This document shows, piece by piece, positions 26,615-35,225 of a stretch of DNA of 64,000 nucleotides. A program made the translations under genes and the position numbers. This stretch comes from Kibdelosporangium aridum. GTDB taxonomy: Bacteria > Actinomycetota > Actinomycetes > Mycobacteriales > Pseudonocardiaceae. Position 1 is the first letter of the stretch. Each line of letters starts with the position of its first letter. The notes beneath the pieces were generated by a model. That model saw only the letters and a list, made by a program, of their open reading frames with translations, was not told the origin of the DNA and searched no databases. The DNA is taken from the NCBI RefSeq assembly GCF_900176515.1, contig NZ_FWXV01000007.1, positions 496,001 through 560,000 on the forward strand, in the 5' to 3' direction.

Positions 26615-27634
26615 ATGCCTGCCAAAGCAAGCAAGGTCACGATCGCCGACATCGCGGCAGAAGCCGGGGTCTCGGTCCCGACAGTTTCGAAGGTGATGAA
26701 CGGCCGATCGGACGTCGCGCCGACCACCAGGCAGCGGGTCGAGGAAATCATCCGCAGGCACGGCTACCAGCGCCGGACCGACGAGCGGTACCGCAAGTCC
26801 AACCTGCTCGAGTTGATGTTCCACGAGCTGGAGAGCGCGTGGGCACTGGAGATCATCCGCGGTGTCGAGAAGGTCGCCGGCGAGAACGGCATGGCGGTCG
26901 TGCTGTCGGAGTCGCAGGGCAGGCTGCGGCCGGGACAGAGCTGGCTGGAGAACGTGCTGGCGCGGCGGCCGGTCGGCGTGATCGCGGTGTTCTCCGACCT
27001 CGGCGCGGACCAGCTCGCGAAGCTGCGTGCCCGCGACATCCCGGTCGTGGTGGTGGACCCGGTCGGTGAGCCGACACCGGAGATGCACTCGATCGGCGCG
27101 ACCAACTGGCAAGGCGGTCTGACCGCGACCCGGCACCTGATCGAACTGGGACACAAGCGGATCGCGATGATCGGCGGACCACAGAACGTCCTTTGCAGCC
27201 GGGCCAGAGTGGACGGTTACCGCGCCGCGCTGGAGACCGCCGGGCTGACCGTGGATCCGGAGCTGATGCGGCACGGGGATTTCCACGTCGAAGCCGGGCA
27301 CAAGCAGATGTTGGCGTTGCTGGCGTTGGAGAACCGGCCGACCGCCGTGTTCGCGGGCAGCGACTTGCAGGCGGTAGGCGTGTACGAGGCCGCGCGGGCG
27401 GCTGGGTTGCGGATCCCCGATGACCTCAGCGTCATCGGGTTCGACGACCTGCCGGTGGCCCGGTGGGTCGGGCCGCCGCTGACCACGGTCCGCCAGCCGT
27501 TGCAGGAGATGGCCGCGGCCGGCGCCCGGATGGCGATCACGTTGGCAGGCGGCGGGGATATGGAGCATCACCGGGTCGAGCTGGCGACGAGTCTTGTCGT
27601 GCGGTCCAGCACTGCCCCATACACCGGGAGGTAG
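26615..27634 (+). CDS. LacI-family repressor of xylan locus
   Basis: This 339-residue LacI/GalR-family regulator has its helix-turn-helix at about residues 8-28 (VTIADIAAEAGVSVPTVSKV) and a hinge helix and sugar-sensing domain after it. It diverges from the ten-gene operon and is followed after 2 bp by a GH3 gene, so the two are co-transcribed. By position it would repress the operon through the TTTCGAAA site and respond to a xylo-oligosaccharide or xylose. It is analogous to BxlR of Streptomyces, but the symbol is not assigned because only context supports it. A TACACT -10-like hexamer ends 7 bp before the ATG, so its message may be nearly leaderless. Confidence 0.87.
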   Translation: MPAKASKVTIADIAAEAGVSVPTVSKVMNGRSDVAPTTRQRVEEIIRRHGYQRRTDERYRKSNLLELMFHELESAWALEIIRGVEKVAGENGMAVVLSESQGRLRPGQSWLENVLARRPVGVIAVFSDLGADQLAKLRARDIPVVVVDPVGEPTPEMHSIGATNWQGGLTATRHLIELGHKRIAMIGGPQNVLCSRARVDGYRAALETAGLTVDPELMRHGDFHVEAGHKQMLALLALENRPTAVFAGSDLQAVGVYEAARAAGLRIPDDLSVIGFDDLPVARWVGPPLTTVRQPLQEMAAAGARMAITLAGGGDMEHHRVELATSLVVRSSTAPYTGR

Positions 27635-27636
27635 GC

Positions 27637-29874
27637 ATGGAACCGTGGCGGGACACGACTCAGCCCGTCGAAACCCGAGTGGCCGACCTCCTGTCGAGGA
27701 TGACACTGGAGGAGAAGATCGCGCAGCTCGCCGGGGTCTGGGTGACCGCGGCGAGCTCGGGTGACGGCGTGGCTCCCCACCAGGACGAGCTCGCCGAGGA
27801 CACACCGCCGTGGCCGGAGGTGATCAAGTACGGCCTCGGTCAGCTCACCAGGACGTTCGGCACCGCGCCGGTCGATCCGCAGGCCGGTGCCAAGGCGTTG
27901 GAACACACCCAGCGCGAGATCATGGCCACCAACCGGTTCGGCATTCCCGCGATGGCGCATGAGGAATGCCTGGCCGGATTCACCACTTGGGGTGCGACCG
28001 CGTATCCCGTTCCGTTGGCGTGGGGAGCGACGTTCGACCCCGCGCTGATCTGCGAGATGGGCTCGCGGATCGGCCACGACATGCGGGCTCACGGTATCCA
28101 CCAGGGCCTTGCGCCCGTGCTTGACGTGACGCGTGATCCGCGGTGGGGCCGGACCGAGGAGACGGTCGGTGAAGATCCTTACTTGGTCGGCACGATCTGC
28201 GCCCAGTACGTCCGCGGCCTTGAACAGGCCGGGATCGTGGCCACGCTCAAGCACTTCGTCGGATACTCGGCCTCGCGAGCAGGACGCAACCACGGCCCGG
28301 TGAGCATGGGACCCCGCGAACTCGCGGACGTCATGCTGCCGCCGTTCGAGATGGCGTTACGGGAAGGCGCTCGTTCGGTGATGCAGTCCTACACCGAGAT
28401 CGACGGTGTGCCAACGGCTGCGGATCACCGGCTGCTCACCGAGTTGCTCCGGGATGTTCTCGGGTTCACCGGCGTCGTGGTGTCCGACTACTTCGGAGTG
28501 TCCTTTCTGGAGACTCTGCACGGCACAGCTGCTGACGCGGGTGAGGCGGCGCGTCAGGCGCTGACCGCGGGCGTCGACGTCGAGCTGCCGACCGTCCGGT
28601 GCTACGGATCACCGTTGGCGGAGGCCGTTCGTTCGGGTTCGTTCGACGAGTCCTTCGTGGATCGGGCGGCGGCCAGAGTGCTCAGCCAGAAGTGCGAGCT
28701 GGGCTTGCTCGATCCGTCGTACTCACCCAGCGCCAGTCCGGTTCCCCTTGACTCCGCGGACAACCGCGCCGTCGCCCGGCGGATCGCCGAGGAGTCGGTA
28801 GTGCTGCTGGAGAACTCCTCAGGGGTGTTGCCGCTTGAAGCTCGCCGGGTGGCGGTGGTCGGCGGGCTGGCCGACGACCCGCTGGCGATGCTCGGTTGCT
28901 ACTCGTTCCCCGCGCATGTCGGGGTGTCACATCCGGACGCCGGTCTCGGCGTCGAGATCAAGACGGTCCTTGCCGCACTCCGGGAGCGGTTCGCCGAGGT
29001 CACGTACGTCCCCGACGGGCCCGGAGTGCAGGCGGCCGTCGAAGCGGCGGACGTCTGCGTCGCGGTTGTCGGCGACAAGTCCGGTCTTTTCGGTCGCGGA
29101 ACGTCCGGCGAAGGCTGTGACGCTCCTGATCTCCGGCTTCCGGGTGACCAGACCGATCTCCTGGAGAGCGTGCTGGGCACTTCGACTCCGGTCGTGGTGG
29201 TCCTGTGCAGTGGCCGGCCGTACGCGGTTCCCCCCGCGGCGGCGACTGTCCAGACGTTCTTCCCGGGTGAGGAAGGCGCGAACGCGATCGCCGATGTCCT
29301 GACCGGCAAGGTCAACCCGTCCGGCAGGCTTCCTGTTTCGGTGCCCGCGCATCCTGGCGCCCAGCCGGCCACTTACCTCGCGGCTCCGCTTGGCCACCAC
29401 AGTGAAGTGAGCGCACTCGATCCCACGCCACGGTTCCCGTTCGGCCATGGCCTGTCGTACACGAGCTTCGAATACCAGGATCTCCGGCTGAGCTCCACCG
29501 AGATCCCGGCAGACGGCAGCGTGGACGTCACGTGCACGGTGACGAACTCCGGCGCACGCGCAGGAACCGAAGTCGTTCAACTGTACCTGCGCGATCCGGT
29601 CGCCCAAGTGACTCGCCCGTGGCGTCAGCTCGCCGGCTTCGTCCGTGTCCCGCTTGAGCCTGGGCAGAGTACTGACGTGACCTTCACCGTGCACGCCGAT
29701 CTCACGTCGTTCACCGGCAGGGACGGCTATCGTCTCGTGGAGCCAGGTTCGGTCGAGGTCTACATCGGACGATCGTGTGCCGACACACCGCTGACGGCTT
29801 CGTTCACCATCACCGGTTCTGCCCGCCCGGTCGGCCGGGATCGAGTGTTGCAGTCGTCTGCACGACACTCGTGA
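27637..29874 (+). CDS. GH3 beta-xylosidase/beta-glucosidase-like enzyme (cytoplasmic)
   Basis: This 745-residue family 3 glycoside hydrolase starts at the ATG at 27637; GGAGGT overlaps the end of the LacI gene. There is no signal peptide. The N-terminal TIM barrel includes GIPAMAHEECLAG, the LKHFVGYSA block and the nucleophile Asp284 in VVVSDYFGV. A GH3 C-terminal sandwich domain comes next, and the last 90 residues form a fibronectin III-like domain (HGLSYTSFEYQDL onward). The phrase MAHEECLAGF resembles BxlA-type beta-xylosidases that act on imported xylobiose. It overlaps the convergent membrane-protein gene by 65 bp at the 3' end. Confidence 0.9.
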   Translation: MEPWRDTTQPVETRVADLLSRMTLEEKIAQLAGVWVTAASSGDGVAPHQDELAEDTPPWPEVIKYGLGQLTRTFGTAPVDPQAGAKALEHTQREIMATNRFGIPAMAHEECLAGFTTWGATAYPVPLAWGATFDPALICEMGSRIGHDMRAHGIHQGLAPVLDVTRDPRWGRTEETVGEDPYLVGTICAQYVRGLEQAGIVATLKHFVGYSASRAGRNHGPVSMGPRELADVMLPPFEMALREGARSVMQSYTEIDGVPTAADHRLLTELLRDVLGFTGVVVSDYFGVSFLETLHGTAADAGEAARQALTAGVDVELPTVRCYGSPLAEAVRSGSFDESFVDRAAARVLSQKCELGLLDPSYSPSASPVPLDSADNRAVARRIAEESVVLLENSSGVLPLEARRVAVVGGLADDPLAMLGCYSFPAHVGVSHPDAGLGVEIKTVLAALRERFAEVTYVPDGPGVQAAVEAADVCVAVVGDKSGLFGRGTSGEGCDAPDLRLPGDQTDLLESVLGTSTPVVVVLCSGRPYAVPPAAATVQTFFPGEEGANAIADVLTGKVNPSGRLPVSVPAHPGAQPATYLAAPLGHHSEVSALDPTPRFPFGHGLSYTSFEYQDLRLSSTEIPADGSVDVTCTVTNSGARAGTEVVQLYLRDPVAQVTRPWRQLAGFVRVPLEPGQSTDVTFTVHADLTSFTGRDGYRLVEPGSVEVYIGRSCADTPLTASFTITGSARPVGRDRVLQSSARHS

Positions 29875-30454
29875 CGACTGGTCTCGGCACCGATGTGGTT
29901 GTTTGTGGGTGGAGCGGGGGCGGTGGGGGATCCTCGCCGCCCAGCGATGTCACGGCGATGATCACGACGGCGGCGACTGCGACAAGCCCGGCCAGAGCAT
30001 AAGGAACCACTGGCTTTCGCTCCGCCGGCGGCCTGGTCAGCGGAGCGACCGCCGAGTCAAGCGGGAACGGGTTCGACGCTGCGAGCGTGAATCCGCTTTC
30101 GTCGGCAAGGAACCGCCGGTAGGTGCCGAGCGCGGCCTGTAACGCTCGAGAGATGTCCATATCAGACGGTTCGACCGATGTGGCATCGGGACACACGAAG
30201 CCGTACAACAGGTGCAACGGGCGGCTGTGCTCATCCCTTGGCGCTTCGGTCAACCCGACGTCCGCGCCGGTCACGGTGTGCTCGGCGCGGACAACCGCCA
30301 ACGTTCGGCCACCGGCGACGATCTGCGCCCCTGTGCCGTCCTCAAGCACGCCGTACTCCTGGGTCTGGATCAGGAAACCCGGCGCGAGCCGCACGGCGTA
30401 TCCGCTCTGCCGGCCTCTGGCCACGAGGAACGGCCAGCCCTGGGCGGCGGCCAT
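29810..30454 (-). CDS. Single-pass membrane protein, partner of TRAFAC GTPase
   Basis: This 214-residue protein of unknown function has no signal peptide. The first 130 residues are soluble (MAAAQGWPFLVARGRQSGYA, then RTLAVVRAEHTV). A single membrane segment lies at about 145-168 (VVPYALAGLVAVAAVVIIAV), followed by a Pro/Thr-rich tail facing outward or inward. The ATG at 30454 follows the GTPase stop by one base; a GTG 12 bases upstream is possible. Coupling to the GTPase suggests they work together at the membrane. The 3' end runs 65 bp into the convergent GH3 gene, which is unusual but leaves both frames intact. Confidence 0.7.
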   Translation of the reverse strand: MAAAQGWPFLVARGRQSGYAVRLAPGFLIQTQEYGVLEDGTGAQIVAGGRTLAVVRAEHTVTGADVGLTEAPRDEHSRPLHLLYGFVCPDATSVEPSDMDISRALQAALGTYRRFLADESGFTLAASNPFPLDSAVAPLTRPPAERKPVVPYALAGLVAVAAVVIIAVTSLGGEDPPPPPLHPQTTTSVPRPVVTSVVQTTATLDPGRPGGQNR

Positions 30455-30455
30455 G

Positions 30456-31727
30456 TCAGGCACCACCGTGCAGCCGGGACGACGGCAGTTTGGCTTCCAG
30501 CATGTTGACCTGGTTCTGCATGGACTGCACGACCCGCCGCCGGGCTTGCACCAGCTCCTCGGCCCTGCGATCGGCGTCGCTCAACGCGGCGATCCGGCGG
30601 TGGTAGTCCGGGTCAGGATCGGTCCGGGAGTCCATGAACAGCGCCAAACCCGCTTCACCGAGCAAGCCGCCACCCACCGACGTCGCCAGGACTCTGCCCG
30701 CCCGTTCGGTCAGGAACGACGCCAAGGATCGCACGGCCTCGCCCGGAGACATCCGGGTCTGCCGGTGCACCTGGGCCAGAATCGCCTGCCGAGTCGTGAA
30801 ATCCAGCGACAACTCGACCTGGTTGAGCACATCGGGCACCACCGAGGCCAGCGCGACCTCCACATTGGACGGCTCGAAATGCCCGTCCGGCCGCTTGCGC
30901 ACAACGCCGTCGTGCAATTCGGCGAAGTCGTGCCCGACAGCCGAAACAGGTACCAGCCGGACAATCCGCCGGGCACTGTGCACGTTGACAAGATCACGGA
31001 ACCCCTCGATGCCCATCAGAACGCGCTGCACCAACTCGAGCCGGATGTTCTCGTCCGGGTGCAACTGGTCGAGCAGGTCCCATTTCGTGACGACGAAGAC
31101 GATCGGGGCCGGTGTGGTCAGCAGGCAGTGCACCATCGCGTCGAGGGTGGTCTGCAGAATCGCGCGGCCACGCCGATCACCTTGGTACGTCTGCAGAATC
31201 CGCAAGCCGTCGATGATCGCGATCACCGCGTGCGCCTGGTTGATCGAGGTCAGCAGGCGCTGCTGCGCGGTCGACCCCGGCGCGTCCGGATCGGTCAACA
31301 GCTCACCCGGGTATTCGAGGTACCCGATGTCGAGCATGGCCGTGGCCTCAGTACCGATCAGAGACATGACGCTGAAGTCGAACTCCCGCATCTCGCCCCT
31401 GGTCGTACCCCGCGGCCAGTCGTCCTGTGTGCTGGCGACTTCCTGGTACCACTTGTTCAGCTCGATCAGTTGCGTGTACGGCACCTTCAGGAAGTAGCCA
31501 CGGTTGCCAGGCGCCTGCAACCGCCGGTAGATGCTGGTCAACAGCAGGGTCTTGCCCGAACCTTGCAAGCCGAGCGTGACCACACGGAACTTCGGCACCG
31601 GCGGATTGACCACCACGGCCTTGCCCTTGTTCGGTTTGCGCGCCTTGGCTCGGCGCATGAACCAGATGACAGCGAAGACCACAGCCGCCAACAGGACGAT
31701 CTCCACGGCGCTCACTCCCCCGTTCAC
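30456..31727 (-). CDS. Membrane-anchored TRAFAC-class GTPase domain protein
   Basis: This 423-residue protein has an N-terminal membrane helix (VEIVLLAAVVFAVIWFM, about residues 8-24), a basic stretch, then a P-loop GLQGSGKT (Lys59) opening a GTPase domain. A DIGYLEYPGE switch-like segment and a VVTKWD motif (the base-recognition NKxD position) follow. The C-terminal third is helical with a coiled-coil-like end. This fits the TRAFAC/DO-GTPase type proteins reported in actinobacteria, several of which sit in conflict or signalling loci. The start is ambiguous: GTG at 31727 has GGAGAG close by, and GTG at 31706 has GGGGGAG. Confidence 0.75.
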   Translation of the reverse strand: MNGGVSAVEIVLLAAVVFAVIWFMRRAKARKPNKGKAVVVNPPVPKFRVVTLGLQGSGKTLLLTSIYRRLQAPGNRGYFLKVPYTQLIELNKWYQEVASTQDDWPRGTTRGEMREFDFSVMSLIGTEATAMLDIGYLEYPGELLTDPDAPGSTAQQRLLTSINQAHAVIAIIDGLRILQTYQGDRRGRAILQTTLDAMVHCLLTTPAPIVFVVTKWDLLDQLHPDENIRLELVQRVLMGIEGFRDLVNVHSARRIVRLVPVSAVGHDFAELHDGVVRKRPDGHFEPSNVEVALASVVPDVLNQVELSLDFTTRQAILAQVHRQTRMSPGEAVRSLASFLTERAGRVLATSVGGGLLGEAGLALFMDSRTDPDPDYHRRIAALSDADRRAEELVQARRRVVQSMQNQVNMLEAKLPSSRLHGGA

Positions 31728-31894
31728 CTCTCTCCAACGGCCGGCTGCAGACCATGGTGGCCAGCGAGAACGGGTCTGCCATCAGGGCCAGCCCTGATTG
31801 GTGCAGTGCTGATGGAGTGGAACCACCGTGGCGAGGTTGTGACATGTGGACGGCCCGGATTGCAGACAGTGTTACGCCGTGCTCCGATGGGTAG

Positions 31895-32299
31895 GTGGAC
31901 CTAAGTCGTGTCAGTGATTTTCTGATCCGGGTCGCCCAGGACAGCGGGGCGGCGTTCGCTGGGGTGTCCACGTCCATTGGGATCCGGTTGGGCTTGTACG
32001 AGGCGATGGCAGGCGCTGGACCGATGACGGCCGAACAACTCGCACGCAAGACCGGCTTGGTCGAGCGATACGTACTGGAATGGCTGACCGCTCAGGTGGC
32101 CGGGCGATATGTGGAGTTCGACCCGGAGTCCACAACGTACCTTTTGCCCGACGAACACGCTGCCGTGCTTGCTGATCCGTCTTCACCGACGTACGCCGCG
32201 GGCTCGTTCACGATGCTGAAGGCGTTGTACGCCACCGAGGATGCCTTGGTCGAGCTGTTCCGCAACCACACGACGCATGCCGGGATGTCGGCGGCCTGA
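31895..32299 (+). pseudogene. Truncated SAM-dependent methyltransferase (winged-helix N-terminus only)
   Basis: The 134 residues match only the N-terminal winged-helix dimerisation part of Rv2258c-type methyltransferases (GVSTSIGIRLGLYEAMAGAG, then LARKTGLVERYVLEWL and YLLPDEHAAVLAD). The SAM-binding domain that should follow, about 200 residues, is missing: the frame stops at 32297-32299 and the DNA passes into the promoter of the next gene. A GTG at 31895 opens the frame without a convincing ribosome site. I read it as a decayed remnant. A short regulatory protein is a less likely alternative. Confidence 0.65.
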
Positions 32300-32340
32300 G
32301 AGTCAGATTTGTTCACTCTTGCATGCCATCCTAGCTTGAG

Positions 32341-32359
32341 TTAGGTTAGCCTAACCTGG
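32341..32359. promoter_or_regulatory. Iron box (IdeR/DmdR-type)
   Basis: TTAGGTTAGCCTAACCTGG matches the 19-bp actinobacterial iron box TTAGGTTAGGCTAACCTAA at 16 positions, and its core is a near-perfect palindrome. It lies 18 bp upstream of the siderophore-interacting protein start, so that gene should be repressed when iron is plentiful. Confidence 0.92.
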
Positions 32360-32376
32360 CTAGTGAATGGGGTTCA

Positions 32377-33177
32377 ATGTCGCGAGTCAAGCCGCCAGAG
32401 CGCAGGACGATGATCCGGGCCGCGGTGGCCCGGACGTGCCGGATCAGCGAGAACTTCGTGACGGTCACGGTGGCCGGTGACGAGCTCGCACAGTTCGAGC
32501 CGCAGGGGTACGACCAGTGCGTCCGGCTGTTCTTCCGGCGCGACGGGCAGGACGAGCTCACCATGCCCACGTTCTCCAACAACGCGTGGCTCGCGCAGTT
32601 CCTGCTCATGCGCGTGGCCCACCGGCCATGGGTTCGCAACTACACCGTCCGCGCGTTCCGGACAGAGCCGCTGGAAATGGACATCGAGTTCGCCCTGCAC
32701 GGCGATGCTGGACCGGCGTCGGTGTTCGCGACGCGCGCTCAGCCCGGTGATCCGGTCGGTATCTTCGACGAAGGCATCGGTTACCGGCCACCGGAAAGCT
32801 CGGCGCGGCAGTTGCTCGTCGCCGATGAGAGCGCGGTGCCCGCCGTGCTGGCCATTCTGGACAACACGCCGGACACCTTGCACGCCGATGTGTACCTGGA
32901 AGTGCCGCACAGCGACGACTTCCGTGAGCTCGACACCCCGCCGAACGTCAAAGTGCAGTGGCTGGCCCGCAACGGGTCTGGCGACGTCCCGGGCAAACTC
33001 GCCTTGGACACCGTCAAATCCGCGACCTTGCCGAGTGGTTTGGACTACGTCTGGGTTGCGGGCGAAAGTGGACTCGCGACCGGCCTACGCCGATTTCTGG
33101 TGCAGGAGCACAGTATCGCGAAGTCCACTGTCACCTTCCTCGGCTACTGGCGGCACGGAAAGGCCAGCCCAGGTTAG
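32377..33177 (+). CDS. Siderophore-interacting protein (FAD-dependent ferric-siderophore reductase)
   Basis: This 266-residue cytoplasmic flavoprotein is of the SIP/ViuB family, which reduces ferric siderophores to release iron. The FAD-binding barrel carries RNYTVR at residues 87-92. The NAD(P)-binding-like C-terminal domain includes VWVAGESGLATGLRRFL and ends in the diagnostic FLGYWRHGK. The perfectly placed iron box makes regulation by an IdeR/DmdR homologue very likely. It stands alone; no siderophore synthesis or transport gene is next to it. Its stop overlaps that of the convergent lipoprotein gene by 4 bp. Confidence 0.93.
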   Translation: MSRVKPPERRTMIRAAVARTCRISENFVTVTVAGDELAQFEPQGYDQCVRLFFRRDGQDELTMPTFSNNAWLAQFLLMRVAHRPWVRNYTVRAFRTEPLEMDIEFALHGDAGPASVFATRAQPGDPVGIFDEGIGYRPPESSARQLLVADESAVPAVLAILDNTPDTLHADVYLEVPHSDDFRELDTPPNVKVQWLARNGSGDVPGKLALDTVKSATLPSGLDYVWVAGESGLATGLRRFLVQEHSIAKSTVTFLGYWRHGKASPG

Positions 33178-33764
33178 GAAGAAGGCCTGCACTTCTCCGC
33201 CAGCGCCGCGGTCACCCCGAACACTGGATCGTTGGAGTCGAACTGCGCCAACGGGTCGACGGCGTCCTTGAGGGCGTCCTGTGCGTCGGTCAACGCCTTG
33301 GTGCCCGGGTCCATCCAGGCGTTCCCCTTGGCCGCGTCCACCTTCCGTTTGCCTTCGGCGGCGGCGTCACGCGAAGCCGTGAACCTCTCAAGGAAGTACT
33401 GCTTCGCCTTGTCACCGTCCTTGAACGGCGACGGCGGCAACGTGCTCAACTCGGTGACGGTCTTGCCTGCCAGGTCAGCCATCTCGCCGAACTCTTTGCT
33501 CGCCGACCCCTTGGTCATCACCTGCTCCGTGGCCTCGCCCTGCAGTCTTTCGTTGTTGGCCAGGCGGTAACCGTGTACCGCTCCGCAGTAGCTGTTCAGC
33601 CACGCCACGGCGGAAGCGTCCGGTTTCGGTGGTGCCGTCGACGTCACGGATGGTGGCGAGGTGACCGTCACGGTTGCGGTCGGCGGGGGCTGCTCAGACC
33701 CCGTGCAGCCGGCCGCGAGCACGCAGACGCTCGCCACCATCCATAGTTTTGTACCGATATTCAT
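33174..33764 (-). CDS. Lipoprotein of unknown function
   Basis: This 196-residue protein has a lipoprotein signal peptide and lipobox VLAAGC (Cys20). A Pro/Thr/Ser-rich linker of about 25 residues (PPPTATVTVTSPPSVTSTAP) follows, and then a helical domain of about 140 residues with two cysteines (in NSYCGAVHGYR and AEKCRPSS), probably disulphide-bonded. It would be anchored on the outer face of the membrane. It resembles many short actinobacterial lipoproteins without known function. It shares a strand with the type VII-like pair upstream but is separated by 82 bp. Confidence 0.8.
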   Translation of the reverse strand: MNIGTKLWMVASVCVLAAGCTGSEQPPPTATVTVTSPPSVTSTAPPKPDASAVAWLNSYCGAVHGYRLANNERLQGEATEQVMTKGSASKEFGEMADLAGKTVTELSTLPPSPFKDGDKAKQYFLERFTASRDAAAEGKRKVDAAKGNAWMDPGTKALTDAQDALKDAVDPLAQFDSNDPVFGVTAALAEKCRPSS

Positions 33765-33846
33765 CTGTGTTTTCCCCTCTCAACGCCCTTTCAGGCGCTG
33801 CCTCACTGAACACACGCTCCAGCGGCACAGTGGGTTGCCATCGGAG

Positions 33847-34143
33847 TTACCGGATTTCGGCCGAGTTCAACGCCTCGATCGTCCGGCGGACGGTGTCCTC
33901 CCACTCGTGGGTCAGGACGTACTTCTCCTCGTCGGGCAAGGAGTTCCACTGCCGTGCGGCGGCACGGACCTCTTCGAGCACGTCCTCGGGCACAATGGAC
34001 TCGCGCACAATCGCGTGCAGCTGCGTTCGTCCCGCGACCACGTCCCTGGCGAACTCGCCAAGCGCTCCCTTGTTTTCGGCCAGCAGACGCAAGTGGGCCT
34101 CGCGGGCTCTGCGACCGTCCACTGTCGACCATGGGCTCGTCAT
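33847..34143 (-). CDS. Small hypothetical protein coupled to type VII-like gene
   Basis: This 98-residue helical, acidic protein (WSTVDGRRAREAHLRLLAEN, then EEVRAAARQWNSLPDEEKYV) has no signal peptide. It overlaps the upstream 349-residue gene by 4 bp, so the two are co-translated. In many actinobacteria short helical proteins of this size next to ESX-like substrates are chaperones or partners, which is a guess here. I see no recognisable domain. Confidence 0.65.
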   Translation of the reverse strand: MTSPWSTVDGRRAREAHLRLLAENKGALGEFARDVVAGRTQLHAIVRESIVPEDVLEEVRAAARQWNSLPDEEKYVLTHEWEDTVRRTIEALNSAEIR

Positions 34144-35189
34144 GACACTGCCGGGTGGGAGTACTCACGTACCGGCCACGCCATCGTGGGCTCCCGGAAC
34201 GCGGCCACGCCCTTGAAGGTGTGCACCGCGGCCTCGATGAGATCCAGTGCGTCACCGACTTTGCTCACGCTCGCGAACACACCGGCGAGACGTTCGCGCG
34301 AATGGGTCCCGCCGAGCAAGACGTCGATCAGCGCGTCCAGCAACCAGTCGATCGCCACGCTCAACGCCTGCATCCCGTGGTACGCCGACCGCGCGAAGTT
34401 CTGCACCGCCACACCGGCCTGGTCGCAGAACCCGGAGAACAGGCTGGCGTTCCTGGCGTACTCCCACAGCCAGTCCCGCGCTGTCCCGGCCGCGTTGCCG
34501 CACCATCGCGGGCCGAGGTCGTTCCAGCCGCGCATCACGTTCGCGCCGATCCGGCCGTACGCCACGGAAACGTCCCGCAAAGCCATGCCTTGGCGCATCA
34601 ACTCGGCCCAGTTGCCGCTGACGTACTGGGTGATCTTGTCGATCCAGTCCGTGCCGGTCGCGAACTTCACCAGTTCACGCACATGCGGGGCGACCGAGAT
34701 CTTGTCGAGGATCTCGTTCACCGCACCGGTGATCTCGGTGACCGGCCAGCCGTTTTGACCGGTCGGGGTCGCGGTGCCCGCGTACTCGGACCCGGGCTCA
34801 CGGGGGCATTCCGCGGCGTCGTAGACGTCGTTGAAAGCGCGCCACGGTGGGTTGTACTGCATGGGAAACGTGCGCGGCGGCTGGACCGGCTGCGGAAAGG
34901 TCACGTCCTTGTCCGCCGCAGCGCTTTCCTCGGTTTCCCGGTAGTACTTCGCGGCTTTGGCCAGCGTCTCGGCGCACGCTCCGGCCAGGTGCCAGCCGCG
35001 TTCGAGGTTGAACTCGGCGAAGGCCCGGTACTTGTCCAACGCCTCGAAGACGGTGTTGAGCAGCAGCCCCGCGTCGACGTTGCCGGCTGCTGACAGGGCG
35101 TGCGCATGGAACAACTGAGCCGCGTCGCACGCGCGTCCCATCATGATCGCCATCGAATCGACGGCCCCGGAGTCGACCCTGAAACCCAC
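34140..35189 (-). CDS. Type VII secretion substrate-like (WXG/EspC-like) protein
   Basis: This 349-residue protein has an N-terminal region of about 100 residues (GFRVDSGAVDSMAIMMGRAC, then LAGACAETLAKAAKYYRETE) that looks like the helical hairpin of EspC/WXG100-type proteins, with a W near position 66. A Pro-rich linker follows and then a larger helical part with WNDLGPRWCGN. No Sec signal is present. The match to the family is by pattern, and no secretion machinery lies in the window. It is transcribed with the 98-residue gene. It could instead be a cytoplasmic helical protein. Confidence 0.6.
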   Translation of the reverse strand: MGFRVDSGAVDSMAIMMGRACDAAQLFHAHALSAAGNVDAGLLLNTVFEALDKYRAFAEFNLERGWHLAGACAETLAKAAKYYRETEESAAADKDVTFPQPVQPPRTFPMQYNPPWRAFNDVYDAAECPREPGSEYAGTATPTGQNGWPVTEITGAVNEILDKISVAPHVRELVKFATGTDWIDKITQYVSGNWAELMRQGMALRDVSVAYGRIGANVMRGWNDLGPRWCGNAAGTARDWLWEYARNASLFSGFCDQAGVAVQNFARSAYHGMQALSVAIDWLLDALIDVLLGGTHSRERLAGVFASVSKVGDALDLIEAAVHTFKGVAAFREPTMAWPVREYSHPAVS

Positions 35190-35225
35190 TTTGGCAGTGG
35201 ATCACGCGGCTCTTGCGCTTTTCTC

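Noticed and set aside
26501..27805. Upstream extension of the xylan-operon binding protein
   Set aside because: The open frame runs through the promoter, operator and divergent LacI gene; the GTG at 26500 with a strong ribosome site and signal peptide is clearly the start.
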